Assembly (NCBI GenBank): GCA_038135065.1
Contig: JAYPWI010000003.1
Location: 62,001 to 126,000, forward strand
Direction of reading: 5' to 3'
From: JAYPWI01 sp038135065
Lineage (GTDB): Bacteria; Actinomycetota; Acidimicrobiia; Acidimicrobiales; Poriferisodalaceae
DNA: 64,000 nucleotides
Of the stretch, positions 44,057 through 52,329 are shown piece by piece (the first letter of the stretch is position 1; each line of letters starts with the position of its first letter). The notes under the pieces were generated by a model. That model saw only the letters and a program-made list of their open reading frames with translations. It did no database searches and was not told the DNA's origin. Made by a program: the position numbers and the translations under genes.

Positions 44057-44893
44057 TCATCCGTTCGTTCGGTAGTCGTCGCTCGTCAGTTGCGTCGTGA
44101 CCGTGGCCACACTCAGCAGGCGATCGTCACTACCCACATCGATGATGCGCACCCGACTCACCACGACGTCACCGGCCGTGGCGAGACGCTCGGCCCTGAC
44201 CTCGAACGGCCCCCCTTTGGCCTGGCTCAGGTAGTGCACGTCGGCTCCCACACACCGAGCCCGGCGGCCGCTGAGCAGGCCGGCGAGGTGGGTGCCGCCG
44301 ATCTCCATGAGCACCACGACGGCCCCACCCTGGATCGACCCGAAGCTGTTGTAGATACGACCGTGGTGATCCAGGTCGACCACAGCCTCATTGGGGCGCG
44401 GCCTGACCTGGAGATACTCGTCCAGCGGGGGCCGCGGGTCGAGCGGCTCGTCCTCCCGGAAATCGACCTGGTACTCCTCCTCGCCGGGACCGGCCGGGTT
44501 GTCGGCCCGGGCGGGCAAACGGGCATAGGTACACAGGGAGCGACCGAACTCGCCCCGATCGTCCGACACGACGGTCTCGGTCACCAGATTGTTCCGCCCG
44601 ACCCGTAGGGGGGAGCACAGCGCCGTCACCAGGTTCCCTTCGGCTGCCCGATCAATCACCGTGCCGAGGTGAAGGGTGGCGACCCAGTCAGGCCGTACCT
44701 GTAACACGCCGTGCTGCCCCGCCACTGAATCGACGAGAGTGGCCACTGCCCCGAGGCGTAGGAACCCGTCGGGGTCACACAGGTCGGCATAGGCGGGCAT
44801 GGTGGCCGTCAGCGAACCGTCCGGAAGCCGTCGATGGCTCAGTTCCAGATGACGAAGGATGTGCCCCTGGTGCGGGTAGGTACGACGTGCCAC
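44057..44893 (-). CDS. Tandem hotdog-domain protein (thioesterase-like)
   Basis: 278 residues from GTG 44893. Two hotdog halves: the first with LCDPDGFLRLGAVATLVDSVAG, the second with IYNSFGSIQGGAVVVLMEIGGTHLAG, each holding the central helix of the fold. It looks like a fused dimer, seen in acyl-CoA thioesterases and acyl-CoA binding relatives. A -10 TAACAT is six nt upstream, suggesting a leaderless start. Probably co-transcribed with the SDR that follows. Confidence 0.8.
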   Translation of the reverse strand: MARRTYPHQGHILRHLELSHRRLPDGSLTATMPAYADLCDPDGFLRLGAVATLVDSVAGQHGVLQVRPDWVATLHLGTVIDRAAEGNLVTALCSPLRVGRNNLVTETVVSDDRGEFGRSLCTYARLPARADNPAGPGEEEYQVDFREDEPLDPRPPLDEYLQVRPRPNEAVVDLDHHGRIYNSFGSIQGGAVVVLMEIGGTHLAGLLSGRRARCVGADVHYLSQAKGGPFEVRAERLATAGDVVVSRVRIIDVGSDDRLLSVATVTTQLTSDDYRTNG

Positions 44894-44899
44894 GGAGCG

Positions 44900-44905
44900 A
44901 TGTTA
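44900..44905 (-). promoter_or_regulatory. -10 element for leaderless tandem hotdog gene
   Basis: TAACAT on the minus strand, 6 nt before GTG 44893; no SD. Confidence 0.5.
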
Positions 44906-45031
44906 GGTGGTGAGCGCGATCGACATCCTGCACCGCCGAGCAACGACAGGCCTGCGCCCCGACGACCGACACTCCCCCGCTGTCCGATCCGGACTCCTTG
45001 AGTGCCCGTCAGCACGGTCGACTGACTCCAC

Positions 45032-46342
45032 GTGCTTACCCGACGATCCGCTCCGCTCCGGTCCACGACCGAACCCGGAGTCGCCAATGACGGACTCGAC
45101 AACGACCATGAGCCGCTCTGGCGGCGTGTGTCGAGCGCGCTCGCACCGGTCGATCTCGGCAACGCACCATCGTGTCCGCCGTGTTCGCGGCCAGCCAGCG
45201 ACATGCACCACGAGGACGGGCACGGACACCCCACCGAGCCCGACACAGGCCTGCTACCCAGCAGCGCGCCCTTCGGTCGCACACCCCGTGACCTGGCAGA
45301 TCTGCCAGCAGCCGGCGACCTTCGCTCGATGTCGGATCTGTTCGACCACCAGAACGACATCACCATCGACATCGATCACATCGATCATCACCATGCCGCC
45401 GACGAGGAGAGAACGACGATGGCACCACCGGAGACACTGCCTCCCCTAGAGGAGCGAGCCGACATCGCGGACGCCGCTCGGGTCACGGCGCAGCCTGCAC
45501 CACCGGCCTTTCCCGAGTTCTCACAGCTCGTCGAGTCTGTCCTCTCGGGGGTCGACGACACCGAGGAGCAGGGGGAACGCGACATCCTGGCCGAGTTCGG
45601 CCTGGATTTCGAGGTTCCCGACATCGGCTCGGTCGATGACGACATCCGTCACAACATCGAAGGCAGCCGACAGCGTCGCCTGGCCCGCAAGTTGGGCCTC
45701 GAGGGCGCCGACGAACCCGAACCGGCTGCTACACCGCCCCACGATCTCGACGGAGCAATCGACTCCCTTCGTCTTGTCCCCGTCTCGGACACCCGGGCCG
45801 TCACCCTGTTGCCCGATGATGCACTGGCCATCCCCCTGTTCCCCGGAGTGGTGGGCGCAGTCGCCATCGCCCGCAACGGCCGGGTCGAGTTCGTCTCCGA
45901 GGAACGCATCAACAGCTGGGGCATCACCGTGTCGATGGCGGTCAGCGTTGCCGAAACCAACACCCGCAGCGGCCTCGACCTCCGTCGTAGCACGGTGATG
46001 GTGCACGACGCTCAGGTGATCGTCCTCGAGAGCGACACCCCCGTCGCTGCGTCTGCCCTGTGTTGGCTCGACGACATCGTCGGCACCGCGCTACCGATCG
46101 GCTCCCTGGTCATCGCGGCATCGTCACGCCTGGTCCTCGTGCAGCCTGCCGTTCACCGGGCACCCGAGGTTGTGGACACCCTGATCGCCTTCGCCCGTCA
46201 CGAAGCCCTCGACCCCAGCGACGCCCTGGAACCGACCCTGTTCCTGCGTTCGGCTTCTGGACTCACCCTGGCCGGCGAGATCGGATCAGCAGCTGCCCGA
46301 CTCGGAGTAGCGGCCACCATCGATCGCCTGACCGGCGTCTGA
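45032..46342 (+). CDS. Unknown protein with His/Cys-rich, acidic N-terminal half
   Basis: Up to 436 residues; I do not recognise the family. The first ~240 residues are disordered-looking and acidic, with CPPC (48-51), HHEDGHGH (59-66) and HIDHHH (116-121), which could bind metal. The C-terminal ~200 residues look folded, alternating beta strands and helices (LFPGVVGAVAIARNGRVEFV; DTRAVTLLPDDALAIP; TLFLRSASGLTLAGEIGSAA). The start is uncertain: GTG 45032, ATG 45203 or ATG 45329 (MSDLFDHQND); no SD is convincing at any of them. If the last is right, 44894-45328 holds no gene. Ends 1 nt from the convergent coaE. Confidence 0.6.
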   Translation: MLTRRSAPLRSTTEPGVANDGLDNDHEPLWRRVSSALAPVDLGNAPSCPPCSRPASDMHHEDGHGHPTEPDTGLLPSSAPFGRTPRDLADLPAAGDLRSMSDLFDHQNDITIDIDHIDHHHAADEERTTMAPPETLPPLEERADIADAARVTAQPAPPAFPEFSQLVESVLSGVDDTEEQGERDILAEFGLDFEVPDIGSVDDDIRHNIEGSRQRRLARKLGLEGADEPEPAATPPHDLDGAIDSLRLVPVSDTRAVTLLPDDALAIPLFPGVVGAVAIARNGRVEFVSEERINSWGITVSMAVSVAETNTRSGLDLRRSTVMVHDAQVIVLESDTPVAASALCWLDDIVGTALPIGSLVIAASSRLVLVQPAVHRAPEVVDTLIAFARHEALDPSDALEPTLFLRSASGLTLAGEIGSAAARLGVAATIDRLTGV

Positions 46343-46343
46343 T

Positions 46344-46976
46344 TCAGGCCTCGCGCGCGGCATTCAGTTCGACGAGTTGACCCCACAGCTGGTCGACGGC
46401 GACCCGGAGCTGATCGAGATCACCGCCATTGCCCACCACGAACTGCGCGACTGCGCGCCGCTCCTCGTCAGACGTCTGCGAGTCGATCCTGGCTGCTGCA
46501 TCCGAGCGGTCCATGCCCCGGCCTTCCAAACGGTCGAGACGAATCTCGAGCGGGGCCTCCACGGTGACCACAACCTCATAGGGGTGGCGAGTCTCCTGAC
46601 CCAACATCGACTCGACCAGGATCGCCATGTCGAAGATCACGACGAGGTCCGCAGGGTCATGTTCGAGCAGAGCGGCATCCACGGACTCATCGAGCAACTC
46701 GTTGATGATCGGATGGCTGATCTCGTTGAGAGCGGCCAGTTGCCCCTCGTCGCCGAACACGATCGATGCAAGGCCTGCCCGGTCGATACCTCCGTCGGCT
46801 CCGCGTACCCGCTCACCGAAGCGGGAGACCACCGCCGCCACCGCTCGCCCGCCCGGAGCGATGATCTCGCGCCCCAGGCCGTCGACGTCGATCACCACCG
46901 CGCCACGCTCACCGAGCAGGTGCGACACCGTCGACTTGCCGACTCCGATTCCTCCGGTAACCCCAACGATCAACAC
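46344..46976 (-). CDS. coaE: Dephospho-CoA kinase
   Basis: Final step of coenzyme A synthesis: phosphorylates the 3' hydroxyl of dephospho-CoA. 210 residues: P-loop GGIGVGKST (8-16), VIDVDGLGREI with the substrate Asp, ISHPIINELL, and a helical C-terminus with ARIDSQTSDEERRAVA. Starts at GTG 46976, six nt after TAGGGT. Sized and organised like other CoaE; no fusion domain. Confidence 0.94.
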   Translation of the reverse strand: MLIVGVTGGIGVGKSTVSHLLGERGAVVIDVDGLGREIIAPGGRAVAAVVSRFGERVRGADGGIDRAGLASIVFGDEGQLAALNEISHPIINELLDESVDAALLEHDPADLVVIFDMAILVESMLGQETRHPYEVVVTVEAPLEIRLDRLEGRGMDRSDAAARIDSQTSDEERRAVAQFVVGNGGDLDQLRVAVDQLWGQLVELNAAREA

Positions 46977-46982
46977 GCCCGC

Positions 46983-46988
46983 ACCCTA
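46983..46988 (-). promoter_or_regulatory. -10 element for leaderless coaE
   Basis: TAGGGT on the minus strand, 6 nt before GTG 46976. On the other side the divergent gene at 47044 has TAAGGT 10 nt before its ATG, so both genes probably start transcription close to the start codon. Confidence 0.5.
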
Positions 46989-47043
46989 GGACACCTCGCC
47001 TGATGCAACCGGTCCAAACCCAGCCCCTAAGGTTCGATGTCCC

Positions 47044-48893
47044 ATGAGCAGACTCGCCTCCAGCCTGCTGGCCCTCATCCTGATGGTCGCTGCGAGTGTG
47101 GTCGCCGTGCCCCCGCTGGCCGCAGCAGCTGATTCGGCGACCGACCACAGCGCAGTCGTCCTGGTGCCCTTCGCTGGCCAGTGGGCCAACGAACTCGCCA
47201 CTGCACCCTGGGAACACCCACGGGCATCGGTCGAGGACTGGACCCTCGACCTCTTCGCCCCCGACACAGATGTCGTCGCCCGCGTCGGCCGAGCCACCGG
47301 GACCGTGTCACTCCACATCTCGCCCCCTGACCCCTACGGCTGTATCGGCGGGGGCAGCATGGTCTGGGTCGAGGTGCATGTGGACGGCATCGCTGTTGGT
47401 GGGATCGGCTACCACCATCTCGTCGACGTCGAATACCCCGGCGGTGCCGTCATCGACGGGCCCGAGGCCCGATTGGGGTCGACGGCGGCGAACCCCGGCG
47501 ATCTAGGAGGAGCATGTTGGCGGGTGTCGACCCCCAACGGCATCCATGCCCACCTCATTGCAGCCAACACCACCGGGTACAGCTGCTTCGCCGACTACGA
47601 CAAGGGGGCGCAACTCGATGCCGAGGCCCCGCTGGCCGCGCTCGGCGGCCCGGACGGAGGCTGGGGAGCCGGCCCCCGGTCTGCGTGCCCACCTGCTGCC
47701 CTGCAACTCGGTGAACCCCCCCTACCTCCCCCGACCGAGCCCCCTGGTCGGGTCCTCGGCGTCGCGGTCGAGGTCGATCCCGTACCGACTGAGGCGTCGA
47801 CGACGTCGGCCGCCGCGTTCCCGACCCCGGGTGCCGGGGTCACGGTCACCTGGCTGCCCCCCACCGAGGGCGAGGTGCCGGAGGACTATCGGGTCGTCTT
47901 CGAGAGCGAGGGCATTCCCGCTGTGCTCACGCCGACGCAGTCCGCAGCGACCTCGGCACGGGTGACCACCCTCGAGGGTGGCCTGACGTACCTCGTGACC
48001 GTGATTGCGAGCAACGCAGCCGGCGACGGCCCTCCCTCCGAGCCGGTCGAAGTGTTCGTCCCCGTTCGGCCACTGGAGGGGTACTGGCTGGTGGACACCG
48101 GTGGGGTCGTCCACCCCTTCGGCGACGCAACCCATTTGGGCGACCCGTCGCCGCTGGCCCATCCTGCGACTGCCGTGACCTCCTCTCCGAGCAGCGGCGG
48201 CTACTGGATCCTGACCAGCACGGGGACGGTCTATGCATACGGCGACGCCCAACATCACGGCAACGCCCACTTGGACCCAACAGAGCGAGCCATCGCCCTC
48301 GGTTCCACCCCAGACGGTGACGGCTACTGGGTGTTCAGCGACTCCGGACGGGTCACGGCCTTCGGTGCGGCCATCCACTACGGAGATGTCGGGCACATCG
48401 CACTCAACGGGCCGATCGTGGCTGCCACAGTGTCGGCATCGGGTCGTGGCTATTACCTGGTCGGCGCCGAGGGCGGGGTCTTCGCCNNNNNNNNNNGGGG
48501 GGTGTCGCCCCCCGCGCCGACGCCACGTACCAGGGGTCGATCCAGGAGTACCTCGACCTCCACCGGGATGCAGTACCAGCAGTTTCATGGTTGGTGGCGC
48601 CGATCATCGGCGTCGTCCCTTCTCCCGATGGCGCCGGCTATTGGCTCGTGGCCTCCGACGGCGGCATCTTCGCCTTCGGGACAGCCGACTACCGGGGCAG
48701 CATTCCCCAAGCACTCCCGGGCGTCGCCCTCAACGCACCGGTGAACGGGGCAATGCCCTACGGCAACGGGTACCTGATGGTGGCCGCCGACGGGGGCATC
48801 TTTGCCTTCTCCGACAAACCCTTCGTCGGTTCGCTCGGTGACACCGAGCTGGCCGCGCCCGTCAGCGGAGCATCGACGATCGGGGCCAGCTGA
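47044..48893 (+). CDS. Secreted FN3 and propeller-like repeat protein, interrupted by an assembly gap
   Basis: Signal peptide (ASSLLALILMVAASVVAVPP), an N-terminal domain without clear family (~35-220), a fibronectin type III domain (~250-340, DYRVVFESEGIPAVLTPTQS; LTYLVTVIASNAAGDGPPSEP), then repeats of the form GYWLVxxxGxVxxFGDAxxxGx (YWLVDTGGVVHPFGDATHLG; YWILTSTGTVYAYGDAQHHG; YWVFSDSGRVTAFGAAIHYG; YWLVASDGGIFAFGTADYRG). Ten N at 48487-48496 break it; frames before and after differ by one base, but each is open, so I read one gene whose true gap is 2 mod 3 bases long. Surface or secreted protein of unknown role. Confidence 0.75.
48487..48496. other. Assembly gap (10 N) inside a coding gene
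   Basis: Ten undefined bases at the point where a repeat unit (YYLVGAEGGVFA) breaks off. The reading frame resumes in a different register, so the length 10 is not the real one. Confidence 0.95.
48497..48513. repeat. Perfect G6/C6 hairpin at the gap edge
   Basis: GGGGGG-TGTCG-CCCCCC, a perfect six-pair stem with a five-base loop, touching the N run. It may have caused the sequencing failure, or be an artefact of it. It lies within coding sequence, so it is not a terminator. Confidence 0.7.
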
Positions 48894-48902
48894 CCCCTCG
48901 CC

Positions 48903-49679
48903 TCACACTCGCCCCGACGGGGTGTCGGTCGGGCCGCCGGCGAAGGCCTGCGCGATCTCGATCCACTCCTGGGCGAGCGGACCTTCCACGTCGAGCACGA
49001 CCTCGGAATGGTGACGGCGCTGGGTGACCAGGAGACAGAACTCATAGGCAGCACCCTGGACACGGTCCGCGGCATCATCGGGCCCCCAGGTCCAGACATC
49101 ACCCGACGGAGCGCTCAACTCGACGCGCACCGGCCCATCGGGGACGGGGAGCCCCCGGTTCACGTAGCTCCACCCCCGGGTCGTCACCCCGATATGGGCA
49201 ACATGTCGAAGACGATCGCTCTGTGGATACGCCGCGCCGAAGGTGTCCGCCACGTCGTGGCTGTGCGACCACGTCTCCATCAGACGGGCGGTTGCGAACG
49301 ACAGCGCGCTCATGTCCGGACCGAACCAGGGAATCCGATCCTTGGGGCCCAGCGCCCTGAAGGCGTCGGTCATTCGGGCTCGTTCACCCTCGAACCACTG
49401 CCAAACCTCGGCCCCACTCATCGCATGGACATCTTCCTCGGCGATGGAATGCAGATCCCCTCCACCGGATGCCATCTGTTCCTTGAGGGCCATGAACCCA
49501 GTGGGGTCCAGCACGGCCAAACTGGCTGCCACGTCGGCCATGCCCAGATGGATGACCGTCTCGTGGGTGTCCCACCCGGCGGCCGGCGTGGGCAGGCGCC
49601 ACTGCTCCTCTGTCAGGGACTCGACGACGGCCCGCAGGGCCGCCGTCTCGGCGTCGAGGTCGTCACAAATCGGATCCAT
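48903..49679 (-). CDS. TIGR03084-like DinB/mycothiol-dependent maleylpyruvate isomerase-fold protein
   Basis: 258 residues. N-terminal DinB-type helical bundle (LDAETAALRAVVESLTEEQW; WDTHETVIHLGMAD; METWSHSHDVADTFG), with the three His/Asp positions usual for a metal site (H53, H188, H190 region approximate), and a C-terminal beta domain. Family members in actinobacteria are thought to use mycothiol or bind metal; no activity is proven for this branch. The ATG at 49679 has TAACGT seven nt upstream. Confidence 0.8.
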   Translation of the reverse strand: MDPICDDLDAETAALRAVVESLTEEQWRLPTPAAGWDTHETVIHLGMADVAASLAVLDPTGFMALKEQMASGGGDLHSIAEEDVHAMSGAEVWQWFEGERARMTDAFRALGPKDRIPWFGPDMSALSFATARLMETWSHSHDVADTFGAAYPQSDRLRHVAHIGVTTRGWSYVNRGLPVPDGPVRVELSAPSGDVWTWGPDDAADRVQGAAYEFCLLVTQRRHHSEVVLDVEGPLAQEWIEIAQAFAGGPTDTPSGRV

Positions 49680-49686
49680 GCCTCCG

Positions 49687-49692
49687 ACGTTA
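49687..49692 (-). promoter_or_regulatory. -10 element overlapping the upstream stop codon (DinB-type gene)
   Basis: TAACGT on the minus strand, 7 nt before ATG 49679. Its TAA is also the stop codon of the PEP-utilizer gene (49690-49692). A GGAGG lies in the spacer but only one nt from the ATG, too near to act as SD. Confidence 0.45.
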
Positions 49693-51462
49693 CCCCTCGG
49701 CGGGCACCTCGAGAACGGTCACCACACCTGTGTCACCGACCACCTCGATGATCGCTCCGTCGGGAATCCTGCGCGTTGCATCGGTGGCCGACACCACGCA
49801 GGGAATGCCCAGCTCGCGGCTGACGATGATCGCGTGACTCAGGGCCGCCCCCACGTCGACGACAACGGCTCCCGCAGGCACGAACAGGGGTGTCCAGGCT
49901 GGATCCGTATGGGGAGCGACCAGGATGTCCCCCGGCTGCAGGGCGAACGGATCAGAGGGGTCGAGCACCACGCGAGCTCGTCCCTGATAACGCCCGGGAC
50001 ATCCAGGCATGCCGGCGATGCTCTCGCCAGCACCCAAGGCAGGCACCTGACGAGAACCCACGACGGACCATTCCGAGTGCGGGGGCCGTCGCCCGTTGAT
50101 GATGAACGGTGGTTCGAGTTGGCGCAGGTGCTCGAGATGAGCCCGGCGTTGGTCGATCAGGCGCCGCGGTTCTTCCAACTCACCTGCAGCCAACGCCCGC
50201 AGTTCGTCCTCGAACAACAGGCAGGCATCGGCCGGCTGGTCCAACTCGCCCGATGCCACGGACCTCGCTCCCAGTTCCCACACTGCCATCCGGATCTCCT
50301 GGATGACCCTGATGATGTTCGTCTTCGAACGCTCCCTCCCAGGGACGAACACCCCAGCAGAGGCGACACCGGCCATGAACTGGCCATGGGCCTCGGGATC
50401 CGCTTCGACCATGGCTGCGATGTCGAGGGTGAGCGCCTCCCGCTCCGCACGCCGGTCCTCGTTGGCCAGACGCGGTGACTCCTCGTCGTCCTGCAACCGC
50501 ATGAGAGCGACGAACGCGAGGGCAAGGTCCGGATTGGTCTCCCACGTCGCAGCGTAGATGTCCCACTCGTTGGGCCCCCGAGATCCGAATTCGGCCAGGA
50601 AGGTCTCCATGGCCGCCACAAAGGGCTCTGCCGCCGGATCGCCGCGCAAGCGCTCCCACAGGTTCTCGCTGCCTGCGTCGAACAGTCGGGTGAGGGAGGC
50701 GTCCGCTCGCACCATTCGGCTCAGATCCCACAGGGCATAGGAGGGCGCTGCCGAATCAACCCCTCCAAGGCCGGCCAGGATCCGCATTGCTGCTTCGGGC
50801 CGACCCACCGCTGCGCAGACGGCACCGATCACACCGGGGCCGATCGAGGCAGCACCGCTCTGGTTGATGTGCATGTCGAAGAGCGCTCGTACCTGGGGCC
50901 GCAGCGACACGGCCCGGTCGATCAGTTCGGTACCGGTGAGGCTTGCCAGGTCTGGACGTTCGTCGCGAATTCGGATGGCCAGTTCCCGCTGCCCCTCCAA
51001 CTCCGACTGGTCCATGTCCCCCATGACCCAGGCCAGCCAGCCAGCCATGACCTCCGTGGTGTGGGGGTTGACATGCCAGGGTTCCGCCACATAGGGAGGC
51101 ACGTCGGGATGGCCACCGAAGTACGCCATGTCGATGTCGGCGGCCGACATTCCCGGGGTTCGCTCGGCCCACACCCGGATCCACGTCGCGTTCAGGTAGG
51201 CGTACCCGCCGATCAACCCGACGAACCCGCAGTCGTCGGGGTCGTCCCCGAACTCCTCGGCCTCCACCCCCAACCGATTGACTGCGCAGTCGCGCCAGCC
51301 TGCCACCGTGCCGCCGTTGTCCCACGTGAGATCCCAGCCTGCTGGACTCGGCGGATCGGGCAGCACCTCCCCGGCGTTGGCCCTCGTCCAGAACGGCGCC
51401 TTCGGGTCGTCGGCTGTGTCCGCCATCCATCGGACAGTTGTTCCATTGTCGTCGACAGTCAT
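49690..51462 (-). CDS. PEP-utilizing mobile-domain protein without ATP-grasp domain
   Basis: 590 residues. The C-terminus is a PEP-utilizer swivelling domain: PGDILVAPHTDPAWTPLF, then GAALSHAIIVSRELGIPCVV with the phospho-carrier His543. The N-terminal ~450 residues are helical and resemble the substrate-binding middle part of rifampin phosphotransferase/PEP synthase-like proteins (FDMHINQSGAASIGPGVIGA). The N-terminal ATP-grasp domain needed to load the His is missing and no gene for it is near. It may work with an unlinked ATP-grasp protein. SD (AAGGGGG) and TATCGT (51481-51486) precede the ATG. Confidence 0.78.
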   Translation of the reverse strand: MTVDDNGTTVRWMADTADDPKAPFWTRANAGEVLPDPPSPAGWDLTWDNGGTVAGWRDCAVNRLGVEAEEFGDDPDDCGFVGLIGGYAYLNATWIRVWAERTPGMSAADIDMAYFGGHPDVPPYVAEPWHVNPHTTEVMAGWLAWVMGDMDQSELEGQRELAIRIRDERPDLASLTGTELIDRAVSLRPQVRALFDMHINQSGAASIGPGVIGAVCAAVGRPEAAMRILAGLGGVDSAAPSYALWDLSRMVRADASLTRLFDAGSENLWERLRGDPAAEPFVAAMETFLAEFGSRGPNEWDIYAATWETNPDLALAFVALMRLQDDEESPRLANEDRRAEREALTLDIAAMVEADPEAHGQFMAGVASAGVFVPGRERSKTNIIRVIQEIRMAVWELGARSVASGELDQPADACLLFEDELRALAAGELEEPRRLIDQRRAHLEHLRQLEPPFIINGRRPPHSEWSVVGSRQVPALGAGESIAGMPGCPGRYQGRARVVLDPSDPFALQPGDILVAPHTDPAWTPLFVPAGAVVVDVGAALSHAIIVSRELGIPCVVSATDATRRIPDGAIIEVVGDTGVVTVLEVPAEG

Positions 51463-51534
51463 GCTCGCCCCCTTGCCGCGACGATAGCGGGGCCCTTCGA
51501 CCCTCCCGACGTGTCGGGTCGATCCGGGCGCGGC

Positions 51535-51540
51535 TAGGTT
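51535..51540 (+). promoter_or_regulatory. -10 element for leaderless membrane-protein gene
   Basis: TAGGTT followed by 7 nt and ATG 51548. Confidence 0.5.
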
Positions 51541-51547
51541 CCCGAGA

Positions 51548-52327
51548 ATGGTCGGGGATCAGTCCATTGCCACGGTCCGGACACCCCACCGGATCGGCGT
51601 CCTGCCTCGTCTACAGGCCGGGGCGGTAGCCCTCCTCGCATTGGTCCCACTCACCGCATCCGGTCACTACCTGGCAAACGTCGTCAGCGGTCGGACCACC
51701 AACGAGCCCGACCTGGTGGCACTTGGATGGCTTCTGATGTTCTCCGTGCTTGGCGCCCTTCTCGTGCTGGCCGCCGTCACCAGCATCCTCCCGGGGTGGC
51801 AGCGTGCCGGATGGGGCCCAGTTGCCCTGCTGTGCACCTCAGCCGTGCTCAGCACCATCGACTACTGGCAGCTCATCGACTCCCCCACCGGGTTGGCTCT
51901 CAACGCAGCCAGCCTGGCGATCGCGGTAGGTGCCGTCCAGAGCATCTACTGGGCGCCACGCAGCCCGCTGACGTCCATCGCCCTCAGGCCGTCGGAGCGA
52001 CTGCAGGAGTGGATGGCCGGGGTGATGCTCAGCGGCGGCGTGCTGGCCTTCGCACTGCCCCACCCGTCGACGATCGACGATGCGCCAGAGGACTGCGCTC
52101 CGCTGTGGATCATCGTCGAGCGCGACTGCCTTTCGGCCGACGTGCCCTGGTGGCCGATCGCAGTGGCGGCCATCGCCATCGGCACGACGCTGTTGTCGGT
52201 GATCCACCGCGATCCGAGCGCGCCGGGGCGCCGGTCGTCGCCACGGACCCTGGTCAAGCCCACCGGTCGCGGCGCCGAGGACACACCCCGTTCCGATCCA
52301 GGACACCACGACCAGGGGAGACGTTGA
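51548..52327 (+). CDS. Multi-pass membrane protein of unknown function
   Basis: 259 residues with about six hydrophobic segments (AGAVALLALVPLTASGHYLA; LGWLLMFSVLGALLVLAAVT; WGPVALLCTSAVLSTIDYW; LALNAASLAIAVGAVQSIYW; WMAGVMLSGGVLAFALP; WWPIAVAAIAIGTTLLSVI) and a hydrophilic C-tail. Two Cys lie in the loop before the last helix (APEDCAPLWIIVERDC). I do not recognise the family. Its stop falls 2 nt before the acetoacetate-CoA ligase start, so the two are co-transcribed. Confidence 0.68.
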   Translation: MVGDQSIATVRTPHRIGVLPRLQAGAVALLALVPLTASGHYLANVVSGRTTNEPDLVALGWLLMFSVLGALLVLAAVTSILPGWQRAGWGPVALLCTSAVLSTIDYWQLIDSPTGLALNAASLAIAVGAVQSIYWAPRSPLTSIALRPSERLQEWMAGVMLSGGVLAFALPHPSTIDDAPEDCAPLWIIVERDCLSADVPWWPIAVAAIAIGTTLLSVIHRDPSAPGRRSSPRTLVKPTGRGAEDTPRSDPGHHDQGRR

Positions 52328-52329
52328 CC

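Noticed and set aside
44894..45031. Possible small gene or RNA in the space before 45032
   Set aside because: No tRNA-like fold, no SD-led frame and no conserved motif was seen.
48497..48513. G/C hairpin as a terminator
   Set aside because: It is within an open reading frame and lacks a T tract.
48591..48893. A separate short gene after the 10-N gap
   Set aside because: It continues the same repeats as the gene before the gap and is open back to the gap; it is the 3' part of that gene.
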